From the NCBI GenBank assembly GCA_900549455.1, contig UROM01000084.1:1-7743 (forward strand): 7,743 nt of DNA. The letters run 5' to 3'. Positions 5,197 to 7,743 of this stretch are shown in pieces (the first letter of the stretch is position 1; every line of letters starts with the position of its first letter). Both the position numbers and the translations under genes were made by a program. The notes below the pieces were generated by a model that was given only the letters and a program-made list of their open reading frames with translations, ran no database searches and was not told the origin of the DNA. Source of the stretch: an uncultured Collinsella sp. Its GTDB lineage: Bacteria > Actinomycetota > Coriobacteriia > Coriobacteriales > Coriobacteriaceae.

Positions 5197-6363
5197 ATGG
5201 CTAATCGTTTCGTTCTCAACACCATTTCTTACCATGGTTCCGGCGCCATCAAGGAGATCCCCGGCGAGCTCCAGCGTCGCGGCTACAAGAAGATCTTCGT
5301 CTGCTCCGATCCCGATCTGGTCAAGTTTGGCGTTACCGCTAAGGTGACCGACGAGCTCGACGCCGCCGGCATCGCTTGGAGCCTCTACTCCGAGATCAAG
5401 CCCAACCCCACCATCCAGAACGTCAAGGACGGCGTCGAGGCATTCAAGGCCGCCGAGGCTGACGCTATCGTGACCATCGGTGGCGGCTCCTCTATGGACA
5501 CCGCCAAGGCTATCGGCATCATCATCAACAACCCCGAGTTCGCCGATGTCCGCAGCCTCGAGGGCGTTGCTCCGACTAAGAACCACGCCGTGTTCACCAT
5601 CGCCGTGCCGACGACCGCCGGTACCGCCGCCGAGGTGACCATCAACTACGTCATCACCGACCCCGAGAAGGTCCGCAAGTTCGTGTGCGTCGACACCAAC
5701 GACGCCCCCGAGGTCGCCGTCGTCGACCCCGATATGATGGCCTCCATGCCCGCCGGCCTGACCGCCTCCACCGGCATGGACGCTCTGACCCACGCCATCG
5801 AGGGCTACACCACCAAGGGTGCTTGGGAGCTCTCCGACATGTTCCACTTTGAGGCTATTAAGCTGATCAGCGAGAACCTGCGCGACTCCGTCGCCGAGGC
5901 CAAGTCCGGTCAGCCCGGCTCCGGCCGCGAGGGCATGGCTCTCGGCCAGTATGTTGCTGGCATGGGCTTCTCCAATGTCGGCCTGGGCATCGACCACGCC
6001 ATGGCTCACACCCTGTCCGCTCACTACGACACCCCGCACGGTGTCGCTTGCGCCATGCTGCTGCCGATCGCCATGGAGTTCAACAAGCCGGTTTGCGCCG
6101 AGCGTCTGGCCAAGGTCGCCGTCGCCATGGGCGTTGACACCACGGGCATGAGCACCGACGAGGCTGCCGACGCTGCTATCGCCGCCGTCAAGCAGCTTTC
6201 CGCCGACGTGAACATCCCGCACGTCTGCGAGGCCATGAAGGCTGACGAGATCGAGATCCTGGCCAAGGACGCCATGGCCGACGCCTGCTTCCCGGGTAAC
6301 CCGCGCGAGGCAACGCTCGACGACGTCATCGAGCTCTTCAAGAAGATCTGCCCGGCTGCTTAA
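5197..6363 (+). CDS. fucO: lactaldehyde reductase / L-1,2-propanediol oxidoreductase (iron-containing alcohol dehydrogenase)
   Basis: This 388-residue cytosolic group III (iron-dependent) alcohol dehydrogenase is close to E. coli FucO along its whole length. It starts MANR and shares NNPEFADVRSLEG, PTTAGTAAEVTINYVITD, GYVAGMGFSN-like (QYVAGMGFSNVGLG) and GNPREATL-D stretches. FucO reduces L-lactaldehyde to (S)-1,2-propanediol with NADH, re-oxidising cofactor when fucose or rhamnose is fermented. The metal ligands are Asp195, His199, His267 and His281; the nucleotide loop is GGGSSMD (95-101); Asp38 sits where E. coli Asp39 favours NAD over NADP. The start at 5197 has AGGAGG 6 nt upstream. Codon use is strikingly restricted (GCC, GAC, AAG, ATC, CTG), suggesting high expression. 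No fucose or rhamnose genes adjoin it, so it seems to be a single-gene unit. Other substrates such as glycolaldehyde or ethanol are possible. Confidence 0.93.
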   Translation: MANRFVLNTISYHGSGAIKEIPGELQRRGYKKIFVCSDPDLVKFGVTAKVTDELDAAGIAWSLYSEIKPNPTIQNVKDGVEAFKAAEADAIVTIGGGSSMDTAKAIGIIINNPEFADVRSLEGVAPTKNHAVFTIAVPTTAGTAAEVTINYVITDPEKVRKFVCVDTNDAPEVAVVDPDMMASMPAGLTASTGMDALTHAIEGYTTKGAWELSDMFHFEAIKLISENLRDSVAEAKSGQPGSGREGMALGQYVAGMGFSNVGLGIDHAMAHTLSAHYDTPHGVACAMLLPIAMEFNKPVCAERLAKVAVAMGVDTTGMSTDEAADAAIAAVKQLSADVNIPHVCEAMKADEIEILAKDAMADACFPGNPREATLDDVIELFKKICPAA

Positions 6364-6370
6364 CCTGGTT

Positions 6371-6498
6371 CGGCGGGCCCCGCCCGTTAGCCCCAGAATC
6401 GTCCTCGGACATGTCGGAGGCCCCGCTGCGCACTACGTGCGGCGGGGCCTCCTTCTGTCCTGCGGAAAGATTCTGGGGCTAACGGGCGGGGCCCGCCG
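6371..6498. repeat. 128-bp hairpin element with perfect 30-bp inverted arms
   Basis: The left arm (6371-6400, starting CGGCGGGCCCCG) and right arm (6469-6498, ending GGCCCGCCG) are perfect reverse complements over 30 bp. The 68-bp middle contains GGACA (6407-6411) facing TGTCC (6456-6460) and a second strong hairpin at 6416-6452. Together they could fold into a single long rod. The element starts 7 bp after the fucO stop. No clear target-site duplication or long U-tract flanks it. A miniature inverted-repeat element, a decayed duplication or an unusually long transcript-end structure would all fit. Confidence 0.85.
6416..6455 (+). terminator. fucO: likely fucO terminator hairpin (weak U-tract)
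   Basis: GGAGGCCCCGC (6416-6426) pairs perfectly with GCGGGGCCTCC (6442-6452), and the stem extends inward to about 16 pairs with two G-U. It is followed only by TTC, a poor U-tract. Position 52 bp after the fucO stop and stem strength suggest termination. The nested place inside the 30-bp arms is odd. Confidence 0.55.
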
Positions 6499-6625
6499 GC
6501 TCGTTGTCGTGGCGGGCACTGTTCGGAAGAGCTCGATGGGTCATCTCGCTGGGTAAATATTTGTGCGTGATGGTATCGTTGTTGGGGCTTTTACTGATTA
6601 CGGGATGTTGACTTTGGAGTTGTGG

Positions 6626-7657
6626 ATGGTGTCCCAAATGGATTCTACGCTTGGTTTCATTACTGACCAGCTTAAGACGCTGACTTCTATTGCTTCGCCT
6701 ACGGGCTATACCCGTGCGGCGACTGATTATCTAATGGAAACGTTGCGCGATATGGGCTTTGGCCCCGAGCGTTCCAATAAGGGCAACGTGCTGGTTGAGC
6801 TTGGCGGCGAGGGTGAGCCGCTTGTGTTGGCGAGCCATGTCGATACCCTGGGCGCCATGGTGCGCTCCATTAAGGACAATGGTCGCCTGCGTCCCACGAC
6901 GCTTGGTGGGCATCAGTGGTCTACGGCCGATGGCGAGAACTGCACCGTCTACACGCGTGACGGCAATGTGTACACGGGCGTGGTCCTCAATACCGAGCCT
7001 TCGGCGCACGTGGCCGACGAGCCGGTCAAGACCGTCGAGAAGAATATGGAAATCCTACTCGACGAGAACGTTGACAGCAAGGACGATGTGCTCGAGCTGG
7101 GTATTCAGACCGGCGACATCATCGCTATGGATCCGCGTACCACGGTGACGGAGAGCGGCTACATTAAGAGCCGCTTCCTGGATGACAAGCTGTCGGCGTC
7201 GATCCTGCTGGGTCTGGCCCGCGCCGTTGCTGACGGCGAGGTGTCGCTTTCGCGCAAGGTGTCGCTGCTCTTTACCGTGTACGAGGAGGTCGGCCACGGC
7301 GGAGCCTTCGTGCCGGCCGACACGCGCGAGATGATCAGCGTTGACATGGGTTGCGTGGGAGACGACCTGGGCTGCACCGAGCGCATGGTGTCGATTTGCG
7401 CCAAGGATTCGGGCGGCCCCTACAACTACGACCTGGTGACCACGCTGTCTAATATCGCGCGCGAGTTGGAGCTCGATTACGCCATCGACGTGTACCCGCA
7501 TTACGGTTCCGACGTCGAGGCCGCGCTTTCGGCCGGTTACGACATTCGCCATGGCCTGATCGGCCCCGGCGTGTACGCGAGCCACAACTACGAGCGCAGC
7601 CACATCGACGGCGTGCGCAACACCTACGAGCTCGTCCGCGCCTACGTACAGCGCTAA
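6626..7657 (+). CDS. M42 family metallopeptidase (glutamyl/aminopeptidase type)
   Basis: This 343-residue cytosolic peptidase of the M42 family (related to FrvX, YsdC and TET aminopeptidases) removes N-terminal residues from peptides with a two-metal centre, usually in a large hollow oligomer. The expected ligands appear in order: His71 and Asp73 (SHVDTLG), the Asp186-Asp187 pair (FLDDKL), Glu220-Glu221 (YEEVGHGG), Asp240 (VDMG) and His320 (ASHNYERSH). Residues 75-165 hold the inserted oligomerisation domain of this family. The start at 6626 is preferred because GGAG (6616-6619) lies 6 nt upstream and SPTGY then falls at the usual place. In-frame GTG 6563, ATG 6605 and ATG 6638 are alternatives without a good ribosome site. 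The first 40 or so codons use more T-ending codons than the rest. It appears to be its own unit; a 10-bp hairpin follows. Confidence 0.92.
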   Translation: MVSQMDSTLGFITDQLKTLTSIASPTGYTRAATDYLMETLRDMGFGPERSNKGNVLVELGGEGEPLVLASHVDTLGAMVRSIKDNGRLRPTTLGGHQWSTADGENCTVYTRDGNVYTGVVLNTEPSAHVADEPVKTVEKNMEILLDENVDSKDDVLELGIQTGDIIAMDPRTTVTESGYIKSRFLDDKLSASILLGLARAVADGEVSLSRKVSLLFTVYEEVGHGGAFVPADTREMISVDMGCVGDDLGCTERMVSICAKDSGGPYNYDLVTTLSNIARELELDYAIDVYPHYGSDVEAALSAGYDIRHGLIGPGVYASHNYERSHIDGVRNTYELVRAYVQR

Positions 7658-7664
7658 CGATGCA

Positions 7665-7702
7665 GCGGCCTCGGCTGACACAGCAGTATCGACCGAGGCC
7701 GC
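7665..7702 (+). terminator. hairpin after the M42 peptidase gene, terminator without U-tract
   Basis: GCGGCCTCGG (7665-7674) and CCGAGGCCGC (7693-7702) are exact reverse complements with an 18-nt loop, starting 7 bp after the stop codon. No T-run follows (CCACTGTAAG), so termination may be weak or factor-dependent. Confidence 0.6.
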
Positions 7703-7731
7703 CCACTGTAAGTTGCGGTGAAATAGGGACT

Positions 7732-7743
7732 GTTTAAGCGTTT
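7732..7743. promoter_or_regulatory. operator-like motif at the window end
   Basis: GTTTAAGCGTTT closes the window. Apart from one missing A it equals the minus-strand reading of 5086-5098 upstream of fucO, and it carries the AAnCGnTT core of LacI-family sites. It may belong to the promoter of the next gene, which is out of view. Confidence 0.3.

Noticed and set aside
5194..6222. 342-residue minus-strand reading frame opposite fucO
   Set aside because: It mirrors the biased codons of fucO; the translation is a Gly/Val/Asp/His-rich shadow without any domain, and FucO is unmistakable on the other strand.
6371..6498. Confirmed MITE with target-site duplication
   Set aside because: The flanks CCTGGTT and GCTCGTT share no clear direct repeat beyond chance, so mobility remains only a possibility.

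Overview
The window is a GC-rich stretch of bacterial chromosome whose left end carries sequencing-library adapter. Gene content, strong AGGAGG ribosome sites, codon use and protein character all suggest a gut Coriobacteriia actinobacterium, most likely Collinsella or a close relative. That assignment is inference from the sequence, not a database result. Bases 1-47 match the Illumina Nextera i5 construct, so the genuine sequence begins at about base 48.

Layout, left to right: (1) the C-terminal half of an ABC-transporter ATPase (48-290), cut by the contig end; (2) a 66-residue RelB/DinJ-like antitoxin with no visible toxin (506-706). It is framed by two nearly identical 32-bp repeats (311-342 and 708-739) and preceded by three 7-mers at exact 10-bp spacing and a 12-bp inverted repeat; (3) a CPBP/CAAX-type membrane protease (790-1698); (4) three palindromic units at about 40-bp spacing in the convergent gap (1691-1803); (5) a YgiQ-family radical SAM protein on the minus strand (1855-3996); (6) a divergent gap with a perfect 11-bp inverted repeat; (7) a YoaK/DUF1275 membrane protein (4250-4966) followed by a clear intrinsic terminator; (8) a strongly codon-biased lactaldehyde reductase FucO (5197-6363) with a recognisable promoter, possible LacI-family operators and a leader hairpin; (9) a 128-bp hairpin element with perfect 30-bp arms (6371-6498); (10) an M42 metallo-aminopeptidase (6626-7657) followed by a 10-bp hairpin and the window end.

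The genes do not form one pathway. They look like separately transcribed housekeeping and metabolic units. FucO fits anaerobic fucose/rhamnose fermentation to 1,2-propanediol in the gut. The most unusual content lies between the genes: four different families of inverted or direct repeats, plus a small antitoxin cassette bounded by repeats. No complete new multi-gene system is visible; the antitoxin cassette and the 128-bp hairpin are the best leads.
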